Source: Luzula sylvatica (Eukaryota; Streptophyta; Magnoliopsida; Poales; Juncaceae). From it: a DNA stretch of 64,000 nt. The position numbers and the translations under genes are program-made. Below are positions 11,915 to 26,100 of the stretch, piece after piece (positions within the stretch are counted from its first letter, which is position 1; the number at the start of each line of letters is the position of its first letter). The notes under the pieces were generated by a model. The model did not search any database. It worked only from the letters and a program-made list of their open reading frames with translations, and was not told where the DNA came from. The stretch lies in contig OX326959.1 of assembly GCA_946800325.1 (NCBI GenBank), forward strand, positions 28,967,115 through 29,031,114, written 5' to 3'.

Positions 11915-14900
11915 AATACGAAACAAATGAACTCAAAACACGTTATTTGAACTCTACAAAGCGTTAAAATCTTGATTTGAATCGAAAAACAAACTTTCTT
12001 AGTGTTTGTGAAATTTGGTGAAAAGTTATGTAGTAAAATATACGATACAAATGATCTCAAAACACGTTATTTGAACTCCTCAAAGCGTTAAAATCTTGTT
12101 TTGAATCGAAAAACAAACTTTCATAGTGTTTGTGAAATTTGGTGAAAAGTTATGTAGTAAAAGATGCGATACAAATGATCTCAAAACACGTTATTTGAAC
12201 TCCTCAAAGCGTTAAAATCTTGTTTTGAATCGAAAAACAAACTTTCTTAGTGTTTGTGAAATTTGGTGAAAAGTTATGTAGTAAAATATACGATACAAAT
12301 GATCTCAAAACACGTTATTTGAACTCCTCAGAGCGTTAAAATCTTGTTTTGAATCGAAAAACAAACTTTCTTAGTGTATATGAAATTTGGTGAAAAGTTA
12401 CGTAGTAAAAGATACGATACAAATGATCTCAAAACACGTTATTCGAACTCCACAAATCGTTAAAATCTTGTTTTGAATCGAAAAAAAAAATTTCTTAGTG
12501 TTTGTGAAATTTGGTGAAAATTTATGTAGTAAAAGATACGATACAAATGATCTCAAAACGCGTTATTTGAACTCCTCAAACCGTTAAAATCTTGTTTTGA
12601 ATCGAAAAACAAACTTTCATAGTGTTTGTGAAATTTGGTGAAAAGTTATGTAGTAAAAGATGCGATACAAATGATCTCAAAACACGTTATTTGAACTGCT
12701 CAAAGCGTTAAAATCTTGTTTTGAATCGAAAAACAAACTTTCTTAGTGTTTGTGAAATTTGGTGAAAAGTAATGTAGTAAAATATACAATACAAATGATC
12801 TCAAAAAACGTTATTTGAACTCCTCAGAGCGTTAAAATCTTGTTTTGAATCGAAAAACAGACTTTCATAGTGTTTGTGAAATTTGGTGAAAAGTTATGTT
12901 GTAAAAGATGCGATACAAATGATCTCAAAACACGTTATTTGAACTCCTCAAAGCGTTAAAATCTTGTTTTGAATCGAAAAAAAAAATTTCTTAGTGTTTG
13001 TGAAATTTGGTGAAAATTTATGTAGTAAAAGATACGATACAAATGATCTCAAAACGCGTTATTTGAACTCCTCAAAGCGTTAAAATCTTGTTTTGAATCG
13101 AAAAACAAACTTTCTTAGTGTATGTGAAATTTGGTGAAAAGTTACGTAGTAAAAGATACGATACAAATGATCTCAAAACACGTTATTCGAACTCCACAAA
13201 TCGTTAAAATCTTGTTTTGAATCGAAAAAAAAACTTTCTTAGTGTTTGTGAAATTTGGTGAAAAGTTACGTAGTAAAAGATACGATACAAATGAACTTAA
13301 AACACGTTATTTGAACTCCACAAAGCGTTAAAATCTTGTTTTGAATCGAAAAACAAACTTTCTTAGTGTTTGTGAAATTTGGTGAAAAGTTACGTAGTAA
13401 AAGATACGATACAAATGATCTCAAAACACGTTATTTGAACTCCTCAAAGCGTTAAAATCTTGTTTTGAATCAAAAAACAAACTTTCTTAGTGTATGTGAA
13501 ATTTGGTGAAAAGTTACGTAGTAAAAGATACGATACAAATGATCTCAAAACACGTTATTTGAACTCCACAAAGCATTAAAATCTTGTTTTCAATCGAAAA
13601 ACAAACTTACTTAGTGTTTGTGAAATTTGGTGAAAAGTTATGTAGTAAAAGATACGATACAAATGAACTGAAAACACGTTATTTGAACTCCACAAAGCGT
13701 TAAAATCTTGTTTTGAATCGAAAAACAAACTTTCTTAGTGTTTGTGAAATTTGGTGAAAAGTTATGTAGTAAAAGATACGATACAAATGATCTCAAAACA
13801 CGTTATTTGAACTCCACAAAGCGTTAAAATCTTGTTTTCAATCGAAAAACAAACTTACTTAGTGTTTGTGAAATTTGGTGAAAAGTTATGTAGTAAAAGA
13901 TGCGATACAAATGATCTCAAAACACGTTATTTGAACTCCTCAAAGCGTTAAAATCTTGTTTTGAATCGAAAAACAAACTTTCTTAGTGTATGTGAAATTT
14001 GGTGAAAAGTTACGTAGTAAAAGATACGATACAAATGATCTCAAAACACGTTATTCGAACTCCACAAATCGTTAAAATCTTGTTTTGAATCGAAAAAAAA
14101 AATTTCTTAGTGTTTGTGAAATTTGGTGAAAATTTATGTAGTAAAAGATACGATACAAATGATCTCAAAACGCGTTATTTGAACTCCTCAAAGCGTTAAA
14201 ATCTTGTTTTGAATCGAAAAACAAACTTTCTTAGTGTATGTGAAATTTGGTGAAAAGTTACGTAGTAAAAGATACGATACAAATGATCTCAAAACACGTT
14301 ATTCGAACTCCACAAATCGTTAAAATCTTGTTTTGAATCGAAAAAAAAACTTTCTTAGTGTTTGTGAAATTTGGTGAAAATTTATGTAGTAAAAGATACG
14401 ATACAAATGATCTCAAAACGCGTTATTTGAACTCCTCAAAGCGTTAAAATCTTGTTTTGAATCGAAAAACAAACTTTCTTAGTGTATGTGAAATTTGGTG
14501 AAAAGTTACGTAGTAAAAGATACGATACAAATGATCTCAAAACACGTTATTTGAACTCCACAAAGCATTAAAATCTTGTTTTCAATCGAAAAACAAACTT
14601 ACTTAGTGTTTGTGAAATTTGGTGAAAAGTTATGTAGTAAAAGATACGATACATATGAACTCAAAACACGTTATTTGAACTCCACAAAGTGTTAAAATCT
14701 TGTTTTGAATCGAAAAACAAACTTTCTTAGTGTTTCTGAAATTTGGTGAAAAGTTATGTAGTAAAATATACGATACAAATGATCTCAAAACACGTTATTG
14801 GAACTCCACAAAGCGTTAAAATCTTGTTTTCAATCGAAAAACAAACTTACTTAGTGTTTGTGAAATTTGGTGAAAAGTTATGTAGTAAAAGATACGATAC

Positions 14901-17900
14901 AAATGAACTCAAAACACGTTATTTGAACTCCACAAAGTGTTAAAATCTTTTTTTGAATCGAAAAACAAACTTTCTTAGTGTTTGTGAAATTTGGTGAAAA
15001 GTTATGTAGTAAAATATACGATACAAATGATCTCAAAACACGTTATTTGAACTCCTCAAAGCGTTAAAATCTTGTTTTGAATCGAAAAACAAACTTTCAT
15101 AGTGTTTGTGAAATTTGGTGAAAAGTTATGTAGTAAAATATACGATACAAATGATCTCAAAACACGTTATTTGAACTCCTCAAAGCGTTAAAATCTTGTT
15201 TTGAATCGAAAAACAAACTTTCATATTGTTTGTGAAATTTGGTGAAAAGTTATGTAGTAAAATATACGATACAAATGATCTCAAAACACGTTATTTGAAC
15301 TCCTCAAAGCGTTAAAATCTTTTTTTGAATCGAAAAACAAACTTTCATATTGTTTGTGAAGTTTGGTGAAAAGTTATGTAGTAAAAGATGCGATACAAAT
15401 GATCTCAAAACATGTTATTTGAACTCCTCAAAGCGTTAATATCTTGTTTTCAATCGAAAAACAAACTTTCTTAGTGTTTGTGAAATTTGGTGAAAAGTTA
15501 TGTAGTAAAAGATACGATACAAATGAACTCAAAACACGTTATTTGAACTCCACAAAGTGTTAAAATCTTGTTTTGAATCGAAAAACAAACTTTCATAGTG
15601 TTTGTGAAATTTGGTGAAAAGTTATGTAGTAAAAGATGCGATACAAATGATCTCAAAACATGTTATTTGAACTCCTCAAAGCGTTAATATCTTGTTTTCA
15701 ATCGAAAAACAAACTTTCTTAGTGTTTGTGAAATTTGGTGAAAAGTTATGTAGTAAAAGATACGATACAAATGAACTCAAAACACGTTATTTGAACTCCT
15801 CAAAGCGTTAAAATCTTGTTTTGAATCAAAAAACAAACTTTCTTAGTGGATGTGAAATTTGGTGAAAAGTTATGTAGTAAAAGATGCGATACAAATGATC
15901 TCAAAACACGTTATTTGAACTCCACAAAGCGTTAAAATCTTGTTTTGAATCGAAAAACAAACTTTCTTAGTGTTTGTGAAATTTGGTGAATAGTTATGTA
16001 GTAAAAGATACGATACAAATGATCTCAAAACACGTTATTGGAACTCCACAAAGCGTTAAAATCTTGTTTTCAATCGAAAAACAAACTTACTTAGTGTTTG
16101 TGAAATTTGGTGAAAAGTTATGTAGTAAAAGATACGATACAAATGAACTCAAAACACGTTATTTGAACTCCACAAAGTGTTAAAATCTTGTTTTGAATCG
16201 AAAAACAAACTTTCTTAGTGTTTGTGAAATTTGGTGAAAAGTTATGTAGTAAAATATACGATACAAATGATCTCAAAACACGTTATTTGAACTCCTCAAA
16301 GCGTTAAAATCTTGTTTTGAATCGAAAAACAAACTTTCATAGTGTTTGTGAAGTTTGGTGAAAAGTTATGTAGTAAAAGATGCGATACAAATGATCTCAA
16401 AACATGTTATTTGAACTCCTCAAAGCGTTAATATCTTGTTTTCAATCGAAAAACAAACTTTCTTAGTGTATGTGAAATTTGGTGAAAAGTTATGTAGTAA
16501 AAGATACTATACAAATGATCTCAAAACACGTTATTTGAACTCCACAAAGCGTTAAAATCTTGTTTTGAATCGAAAAACAAACTTTCTTAGTGTTTGTGAA
16601 ATTTGGTGAAAAGTTATGTAGTAAAAGATATGATACAAATGATCTCAAAACACGTTATTCGAACTCCACAAAGCGTTAAAATCTTGTTTTGAATCGAAAA
16701 ACAAACTTTCTTAGTGTTTGTGAAATTTGGTGAAAATTTATGTAGTAAAAGATACGATACAAATGATCTCAAAACACGTTATTTGAACTCCTCAAAGCGT
16801 TAAAATCTTGTTTTGAATCAAAAAACAAACTTTCTTAGTGTATGTGAAATTTGGTGAAAAGTTACGTAGTAAAAGATACGATACAAATGATCTCAAAACA
16901 CGTTATTTGAACTCCACAAAGCATTAAAATCTTGTTTTCAATCGAAAAACAAACTTACTTAGTGTTTGTGAAATTTGGTGAAAAGTTATGTAGTAAAAGA
17001 TACGATACAAATGAACTCAAAACACGTTATTTGAACTCCACAAAGCGTTAAAATCTTGTTTTGAATCGAAAAACAAACTTTCTTAGTGTTTGTGAAATTT
17101 GGTGAAAAGTTATGTAGTAAAAGATACGATACAAATGATCTCAAAACACGTTATTTGAACTGCACAAAGCGTTAAAATCTTGTTTTCAATCGAAAAACAA
17201 ACTTACTTAGTGTTTGTGAAATTTGGTGAAAAGTTATGTAGTAAAAGATACGATACAAATGAACTCAAAACACGTTATTTGAACTCCACAAAGCGTTAAA
17301 ATCTTGTTTTGATTCGAAAAACAAACTTTCTTAGTGTTTGTGAAATTTGGTGAAAAGTTATGTAGTAAAATATACGATACAAATGATCTCAAAACACGTT
17401 ATTTGAACTCCTCAGAGCGTTAAAATCTTGTTTTGAATCGAAAAACAAACTTACTTAGTGTTTGTGAAATTTGGAGAAAAGTTATGTAGTAAAAGATGCG
17501 ATACAAATGATCTCAAAACATGTTATTTGAACTCCTCAAAGCGTTAAAATCTTGTTTTGAATCGAAAAACAAACTTTCTTAGTGTTTGTGAAATTTGGTG
17601 AAAAGTTATGTAGTAAAATATACGATACAAATGATCTCAAAACACGTTATTTGAACTCCTCAGAGCGTTAAAATCTTGTTTTGAATCGAAAAACAAACTT
17701 TCATAGTGTTTGTGAAATTTGGTGAAAAGTTATGTAGTAAAAGATGCGATACAAATGATCTCAAAACACGTTATTTGAACTCCTCAAAGCGTTAAAATCT
17801 TGTTTTGAATCGAAAAACAAACTTTCTTAGTGTATGTGAAATTTGGTGAAAAGTTACGTAGTAAAAGATACGATACAAATGATCTCAAAACACGTCATTT

Positions 17901-19561
17901 GAACTCCACAAAGCATTAAAATCTTGTTTTCAATCGAAAAACAAACTTACTTAGTGTATGTGAAATTTGGTGAAAAGTTATGTAGTAAAAGATACGATAC
18001 AAACGAACTCAAAACACGTTGTTTGAACTCCACAAAGCGTTAAAATCTTGTTTTGAATCGAAAAACAAACTTTCTTAGTGTTTGTGAAATTTGGTGAAAA
18101 GTTATGTAGTAAAAGATACGATACAAATGATCTCAAAACACGTTATTTGAACTCCACAAATAGTTAAAATCTTGTTTTCAATCGAAAAACAAACTTACTT
18201 AGTGTTTGTGAAATTTGGTGAAAAGTTATGTAGTAAAAGATACGATACAAATGATCTCAAAACACGTTATTTGAACTCCTCAAAGCGTTAAAATCTTGTT
18301 TTGAATCAAAAAACAAACTTTCTTAGTGTATGTGAAATTTGGTGAAAAGTTACGTAGTAAAAGATACGATACAAATGGTCTCAAAACACGTTATTTGAAC
18401 TCCACAAAGCATTAAAATCTTGTTTTCAAACGAAAAACAAACTTACTTAGTGTTTGTGAAATTTGGTGAAAAGTTATGTAGTAAAAGATACGATACAAAT
18501 GAACTCAAAACACGTTATTTGAACTCCACAAAGCGTTAAAATCTTGTTTTGAATCGAAAAACGAACTTTCTTAGTGTTTGTGAAATTTGGTGAAAAGTTA
18601 TGTAGTAAAAGATACGATACAAATGATCTCAAAACACGTTATTTGAACTGCACAAAGCGTTAAAATCTTGTTTTCAATCGAAAAACAAACTTACTTAGTG
18701 TTTGTGAAATTTGGTGAAAAGTTATGTAGTAAAAGATACGATACAAATGAACTCAAAACACGTTATTTGAACTCCACAAAGCGTTAAAATCTTGTTTTGA
18801 TTCGAAAAACAAACTTTCTTAGTGTTTGTGAAATTTGGTGAAAAGTTATGTAGTAAAATATACGATACAAATGATCTCAAAACACGTTATTTGAACTCCT
18901 CAGAGCGTTAAAATCTTGTTTTGAATCGAAAAACAAACTTACTTAGTGTTTGTGAAATTTGGAAAAAAGTTATGTAGTAAAAGATGCGATACAAATGATC
19001 TCAAAACATGTTATTTGAACTCCTCAAAGCGTTAAAATCTTGTTTTGAATCGAAAAACAAACTTTCTTAGTGTTTGTGAAATTTGGTGAAAAGTTATGTA
19101 GTAAAATATACGATACAAATGATCTCAAAACACGTTATTTGAACTCCTCAGAGCGTTAAAATCTTGTTTTGAATCGAAAAACAAACTTTCATAGTGTTTG
19201 TGAAATTTGGTGAAAAGTTATGTAGTAAAAGATGCGATACAAATGATCTCAAAACACGTTATTTGAACTCCTCAAAGCGTTAAAATCTTGTTTTGAATCG
19301 AAAAACAAACTTTCTTAGTGTATGTGAAATTTGGTGAAAAGTTACGTAGTAAAAGATACGATACAAATGATCTCAAAACACGTTATTTGAACTCCACAAA
19401 GCATTAAAATCTTGTTTTCAATCGAAAAACAAACTTACTTAGTGTATGTGAAATTTGGTGAAAAGTTATGTAGTAAAAGATACGATACAAATGAACTCAA
19501 AACACGTTGTTTGAACTCCACAAAGCGTTAAAATCTTGTTTTGAATCGAAAAACAAACTTT
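11874..19561 (+). repeat. Higher-order unit A2 (7688 bp), identical in all compared sites to A1
   Basis: Direct tandem copy of the preceding unit. The match continues 41 bp past the unit end, to 19602, where agata replaces aaata (first mismatch 11915 against 19603). The crossover therefore lies within 11874-11914, a stretch common to almost all monomers, as expected for unequal exchange between out-of-register monomers. I compared private variants and line segments by eye, not every base. Confidence 0.88.
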
Positions 19562-19602
19562 CTTAGTGTTTGTGAAATTTGGTGAAAAGTTATGTAGTAA
19601 AA
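16733..19602 (+). repeat. Same 12-monomer duplication carried in A2
   Basis: This is the image of the 9045-11914 duplication shifted by 7688 bp. ttggagaaaa lies near 17472 and ttggaaaaaa near 18959. It shows the nested order of events: the 12-monomer step came first and the 62-monomer step second. Confidence 0.75.
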
Positions 19603-21149
19603 GATACGATACAAATGATCTCAAAACACGTTATTTGAACTCCACAAATAGTTAAAATCTTGTTTGCAATCGAAAAACAAACTTACTTAGTGTTCTGAAA
19701 TTTGGTGAAAAGTTATGTAGTAAAAGATACGATACAAATGAACTCAAAACACGTTATTTGAACTCCACAAAGCGTTAAAATCTTGTTTTGATTCGAAAAA
19801 CAAACTTACTTAGTGTTCTGAAATTTGGTGAAAAGTTATGTAGTAAAAGATGCGATACAAATGATCTCAAAACACGTTATTTGAACTCCTCAAAGTGTTA
19901 AAATCTTGTTTTGATTCGAAAAACAAACTTTCTTAGTGTTTGTGAAATTTGGTGAAAAGTTATGTAGTAAAAGATACGATACAAATGATCTCAAAACACG
20001 TTATTTGATCTCCACAAAGCGTTAAAATCTTGTTTTGAATCGAAAAACAAACTTTCTTAGTGTTTGTGAAATTTGGTGAAAAGTTATGTAGTAAAAGATA
20101 CGATACAAATGATCTCAAAACACGTTATTTGAACTCCTCAGAGCGTTAAAATCTTGTTTTGAATCGAAAAACAAACTTACTTAGTGTTTGTGAAATTTGG
20201 AGAAAAGTTATGTAGTAAAAGATGCGATACAAATGATCTCAAATCATGTTATTTGAACTCCTCAAAGCGTTAAAATCTTGTTTTGAATCGAAAAACAAAC
20301 TTTCTTAGTGTTTGTGAAATTTGGTGAAAAGTTATGTAGTAAAATATACGATACAAATGATCTCAAAACACGTTATTTGAACTCCTCAGAGCGTTAAAAT
20401 CTTGTTTTGAATCGAAAAACAAACTTTCATAGTGTTTGTGAAATTTGGTGAAAAGTTATGTAGTAAAAGATGCGATACAAATGATCTCAAAACACGTTAT
20501 TTGAACTCCTCAAAGCGTTAAAATCTTGTTTTGAATCGAAAAACAAACTTTCTTAGTGTATGTGAAATTTGGTGAAAAGTTACGTAGTAAAAGATACGAT
20601 ACAAATGATCTCAAAACACGTTATTTGAACTCCACAAAGCATTAAAATCTTGTTTTCAATCGAAAAACAAACTTACTTAGTGTATGTGAAATTTGGTGAA
20701 AAGTTATGTAGTAAAAGATACGATACAAATGAACTCAAAACACGTTGTTTGAACTCCACAAAGCGTTAAAATCTTGTTTTGAATCGAAAAACAAACTTTC
20801 TTAGTGTTTGTGAAATTTGGTGAAAAGTTATGTAGTAAAAGATACGATACAAATGATCTCAAAACACGTTATTTGAACTCCACAAATAGTTAAAATCTTG
20901 TTTTCAATCGAAAAACAAACTTACTTAGTGTTCTGAAATTTGGTGAAAAGTTATGTAGTAAAAGATACGATACAAATGAACTCAAAACACGTTATTTGAA
21001 CTCCACAAAGCGTTAAAATCTTGTTTTGATTCGAAAAACAAACTTACTTAGTGTTCTGAAATTTGGTGAAAAGTTATGTAGTAAAAGATGCGATACAAAT
21101 GATCTCAAAACACGTTATTTGAACTCCACAAAGCGTTAAAATCTTGTTT

Positions 21150-24100
21150 TGAATCGAAAAACAAACTTTCTTAGTGTTTGTGAAATTTGGTGAAAAGTTA
21201 TGTAGTAAAATATACGATACAAATGATCTCAAAACACGTTATTTGAACTCCTCAAAGCGTTAAAATCTTGTTTTGAATCGAAAAACAAACTTTCATAGTG
21301 TTTGTGAAATTTGGTGAAAAGTTATGTAGTAAAATATACGATACAAATGATCTCAAAACACGTTATTTGAACTCCTCAAAGCGTTAAAATCTTGTTTTGA
21401 ATCGAAAAACAAACTTTCATATTGTTTGTGAAATTTGGTAAAAAGTTATGTAGTAAAATATACGATACAAATGATCTCAAAACACGTTATTTGAACTCCT
21501 CAAAGCGTTAAAATCTTGTTTTGAATCGAAAAACAAACTTTCATATTGTTTGTGAAGTTTGGTGAAAAGTTATGTAGTAAAAGATGCGATACAAATGATC
21601 TCAAAACATGTTATTTGAACTCCTCAAAGCGTTAATATCTTGTTTTCAATCGAAAAACAAACTTTCTTAGTGTTTGTGAAATTTGGTGAAAAGTTATGTA
21701 GTAAAAGATACGATACAAATGAACTCAAAACACGTTATTTGAACTCCACAAAGTGTTAAAATCTTGTTTTGAATCGAAAAACAAACTTTCATAGTGTTTG
21801 TGAAATTTGGTGAAAAGTTATGTAGTAAAAGATGCGATACAAATGATCTCAAAACATGTTATTTGAACTCCTCAAAGCGTTAATATCTTGTTTTCAATCG
21901 AAAAACAAACTTTCTTAGTGTTTGTGAAATTTGGTGAAAAGTTATGTAGTAAAAGATACGATACAAATGAACTCAAAACACGTTATTTGAACTCTTCAAA
22001 GCGTTAAAATCTTGTTTTGAATCAAAAAACAAACTTTCTTAGTGTATGTGAAATTTGGTGAAAAGTTATGTAGTAAAAGATGCGATACAAATGATCTCAA
22101 AACACGTTATTTGAACTCCACAAAGCGTTAAAATCTTGTTTTGAATCGAAAAACAAACTTTCTTAGTGTTTGTGAAATTTGGTGAATAGTTATGTAGTAA
22201 AAGATACGATACAAATGATCTCAAAACACGTTATTGGAACTCCACAAAGCGTTAAAATCTTGTTTTCAATCGAAAAACAAACTTACTTAGTGTTTGTGAA
22301 ATTTGGTGAAAAGTTATGTAGTAAAAGATACGATACAAATGAACTCAAAACACGTTATTTGAACTCCACAAAGTGTTAAAATCTTGTTTTGAATCGAAAA
22401 ACAAACTTTCTTAGTGTTTGTGAAATTTGGTGAAAAGTTATGTAGTAAAATATACGATACAAATGATCTCAAAACACGTTATTTGAACTCCTCAAAGCGT
22501 TAAAATCTTGTTTTGAATCGAAAAACAAACTTTCATAGTGTTTGTGAAGTTTGGTGAAAAGTTATGTAGTAAAAGATGCGATACAAATGATCTCAAAACA
22601 TGTTATTTGAACTCCTCAAAGCGTTAATATCTTGTTTTCAATCGAAAAACAAACTTTCTTAGTGTATGTGAAATTTGGTGAAAAGTTATGTAGTAAAAGA
22701 TACTATACAAATGATCTCAAAACACGTTATTTGAACTCCACAAAGCGTTAAAATCTTGTTTTGAATCGAAAAACAAACTTTCTTAGTGTTTGTGAAATTT
22801 GGTGAAAAGTTATGTAGTAAAAGATATGATACAAATGATCTCAAAACACGTTATTCGAACTCCACAAAGCGTTAAAATCTTGTTTTGAATCGAAAAACAA
22901 ACTTTCTTAGTGTTTGTGAAATTTGGTGAAAATTTATGTAGTAAAAGATACGATACAAATGATCTCAAAACACGTTATTTGAACTCCTCAAAGCGTTAAA
23001 ATCTTGTTTTGAATCAAAAAACAAACTTTCTTAGTGTATGTGAAATTTGGTGAAAAGTTACGTAGTAAAAGATACGATACAAATGATCTCAAAACACGTT
23101 ATTTGAACTCCACAAAGCATTAAAATCTTGTTTTCAATCGAAAAACAAACTTACTTAGTGTTTGTGAAATTTGGTGAAAAGTTATGTAGTAAAAGATACG
23201 ATACAAATGAACTCAAAACACGTTATTTGAACTCCACAAAGCGTTAAAATCTTGTTTTGAATCGAAAAACAAACTTTCTTAGTGTTTGTGAAATTTGGTG
23301 AAAAGTTATGTAGTAAAAGATACGATACAAATGATCTCAAAACACGTTATTTGAACTGCACAAAGCGTTAAAATCTTGTTTTCAATCGAAAAACAAACTT
23401 ACTTAGTGTTTGTGAAATTTGGTGAAAAGTTATGTAGTAAAAGATACGATACAAATGAACTCAAAACACGTTATTTGAACTCCACAAAGCGTTAAAATCT
23501 TGTTTTGATTCGAAAAACAAACTTTCTTAGTGTTTGTGAAATTTGGTGAAAAGTTATGTAGTAAAATATACGATACAAATGATCTCAAAACACGTTATTT
23601 GAACTCCTCAGAGCGTTAAAATCTTGTTTTGAATCGAAAAACAAACTTACTTAGTGTTTGTGAAATTTGGAGAAAAGTTATGTAGTAAAAGATGCGATAC
23701 AAATGATCTCAAAACATGTTATTTGAACTCCTCAAAGCGTTAAAATCTTGTTTTGAATCGAAAAACAAACTTTCTTAGTGTGTGTGAAATTTGGTGAAAA
23801 GTTATGTAGTAAAATATACGATACAAATGATCTCAAAACACGTTATTTGAACTCCTCAGAGCGTTAAAATCTTGTTTTGAATCGAAAAACAAACTTTCAT
23901 AGTGTTTGTGAAATTTGGTGAAAAGTTATGTAGTAAAAGATGCGATACAAATGATCTCAAAACACGTTATTTGAACTCCTCAAAGCGTTAAAATCTTGTT
24001 TTGAATCGAAAAACAAACTTTCTTAGTGTATGTGAAATTTGGTGAAAAGTTACGTAGTAAAAGATACGATACAAATGATCTCAAAACACGTCATTTGAAC

Positions 24101-26100
24101 TCCACAAAGCATTAAAATCTTGTTTTCAATCGAAAAACAAACTTACTTAGTGTATGTGAAATTTGGTGAAAAGTTATGTAGTAAAAGATACGATACAAAT
24201 GAACTCAAAACACGTTGTTTGAACTCCACAAAGCGTTAAAATCTTGTTTTGAATCGAAAAACAAACTTTCTTAGTGTTTGTGAAATTTGGTGAAAAGTTA
24301 TGTAGTAAAAAGATACGATACAAATGATCTCAAAACACGTTATTTGAACTCCACAAATAGTTAAAATCTTGTTTTCAATCGAAAAACAAACTTACTTAGT
24401 GTTTGTGAAATTTGGTGAAAAGTTATGTAGTAAAAGATACGATACAAATGATCTCAAAACACGTTATTTGAACTCCTCAAAGCGTTAAAATCTTGTTTTG
24501 AATCAAAAAACAAACTTTCTTAGTGTATGTGAAATTTGGTGAAAAGTTACGTAGTAAAAGATACGATACAAATGGTCTCAAAACACGTTATTTGAACTCC
24601 ACAAAGCATTAAAATCTTGTTTTCAAACGAAAAACAAACTTTCTTAGTGTTTGTGAAATTTGGTGAAAAGTTATGTAGTAAAAGATACGATACAAATGAA
24701 CTCAAAACACGTTATTTGAACTCCACAAAGCGTTAAAATCTTGTTTTGAATCGAAAAACGAACTTTCTTAGTGTTTGTGAAATTTGGTGAAAAGTTATGT
24801 AGTAAAAGATACGATACAAATGATCTCAAAACACGTTATTTGAACTGCACAAAGCGTTAAAATCTTGTTTTCAATCGAAAAACAAATTACTTAGTGTTTG
24901 TGAAATTTGGTGAAAAGTTATGTAGTAAAAGATACGATACAAATGAACTCAAAACACGTTATTTGAACTCCACAAAGCGTTAAAATCTTGTTTTGATTCG
25001 AAAAACAAACTTTCTGAGTGTTTGTGAAATTTGGTGAAAAGTTATGTAGTAAAATATACGATACAAATGATCTCAAAACACGTTATTTGAACTCCTCAGA
25101 GCGTTAAAATCTTGTTTTGAATCGAAAAACAAACTTACTTAGTGTTTGTGAAATTTGGAAAAAAGTTATGTAGTAAAAGATGCGATACAAATGATCTCAA
25201 AACATGTTATTTGAACTCCTCAAAGCGTTAAAATCTTGTTTTGAATCGAAAAACAAACTTTCTTAGTGTTTGTGAAATTTGGTGAAAAGTTATGTAGTAA
25301 AATATACGATACAAATGATCTCAAAACACGTTATTTGAACTCCTCAGAGCGTTAAAATCTTGTTTTGAATCGAAAAACAAACTTTCATAGTGTTTGTGAA
25401 ATTTGGTGAAAAGTTATGTAGTAAAAGATGCGATACAAATGATCTCAAAACACGTTATTTGAACTCCTCAAAGCGTTAAAATCTTGTTTTGAATCGAGAA
25501 ACAAACTTTCTTAGTGTATGTGAAATTTGGTGAAAAGTTACGTAGTAAAAGATACGATACAAATGATCTCAAAACACGTTATTTGAACTCCACAAAGCAT
25601 TAAAATCTTGTTTTCAATCGAAAAACAAACTTACTTAGTGTATGTGAAATTTGGTGAAAAGTTATGTAGTAAAAGATACGATACAAATGAACTCAAAACA
25701 CGTTGTTTGAACTCCACAAAGCGTTAAAATCTTGTTTTGAATCGAAAAACAAACTTTCTTAGTGTATGTGAAATTTGGTGAAAAGTTACGTAGTAAAAGA
25801 TACGATACAAATGATCTCAAAACACGTTATTTGAACTCCACAAAGCATTAAAATCTTGTTTTCAATCGAAAAACAAACTTACTTAGTGTATGTGAAATTT
25901 GGTGAAAAGTTATGTAGTAAAAGATACGATACAAATGAACTCAAAACACGTTGTTTGAACTCCACAAAGCGTTAAAATCTTGTTTTGAATCGAAAAACAA
26001 ACTTTCTTAGTGTTTGTGAAATTTGGTGAAAAGTTATGTAGTAAAAGATACGATACAAATGATCTCAAAACACGTTATTTGAACTCCACAAATAGTTAAA
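21150..26100 (+). repeat. Diverged partial copy of unit A (A3)
   Basis: Matches about 14954-19650 of A2 at an offset of 6196 bp, for example gtgaatagtt at 22179 against 15983 and gaactgcac at 23353 against 17157. Unlike A1 and A2 it has its own changes: ggtaaaaag near 21437, actcttcaaag near 21992, tgtgtgtg near 23779, one added A near 24307 and one deleted base near 24886 (caaattactt). After 25740 it also holds an extra 248 bp dimer, so the offset becomes 6444 bp. It is older, or less recently homogenised, than the A1/A2 pair. Confidence 0.8.
25493..25988 (+). repeat. Local tandem duplication of a 2-monomer segment (2 x 248 bp)
   Basis: 25493-25740 and 25741-25988 carry the same two monomers in the same order (tgtatgtg/cgtag/gcatt/ttcaatcg, then cacgttgttt/ttgaatcg). 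They differ at atcgagaaac near 25496 against atcgaaaaac near 25744. The related segments near 19400-19560 and 31800-32100 have only one copy, so this is a local gain. Confidence 0.8.
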
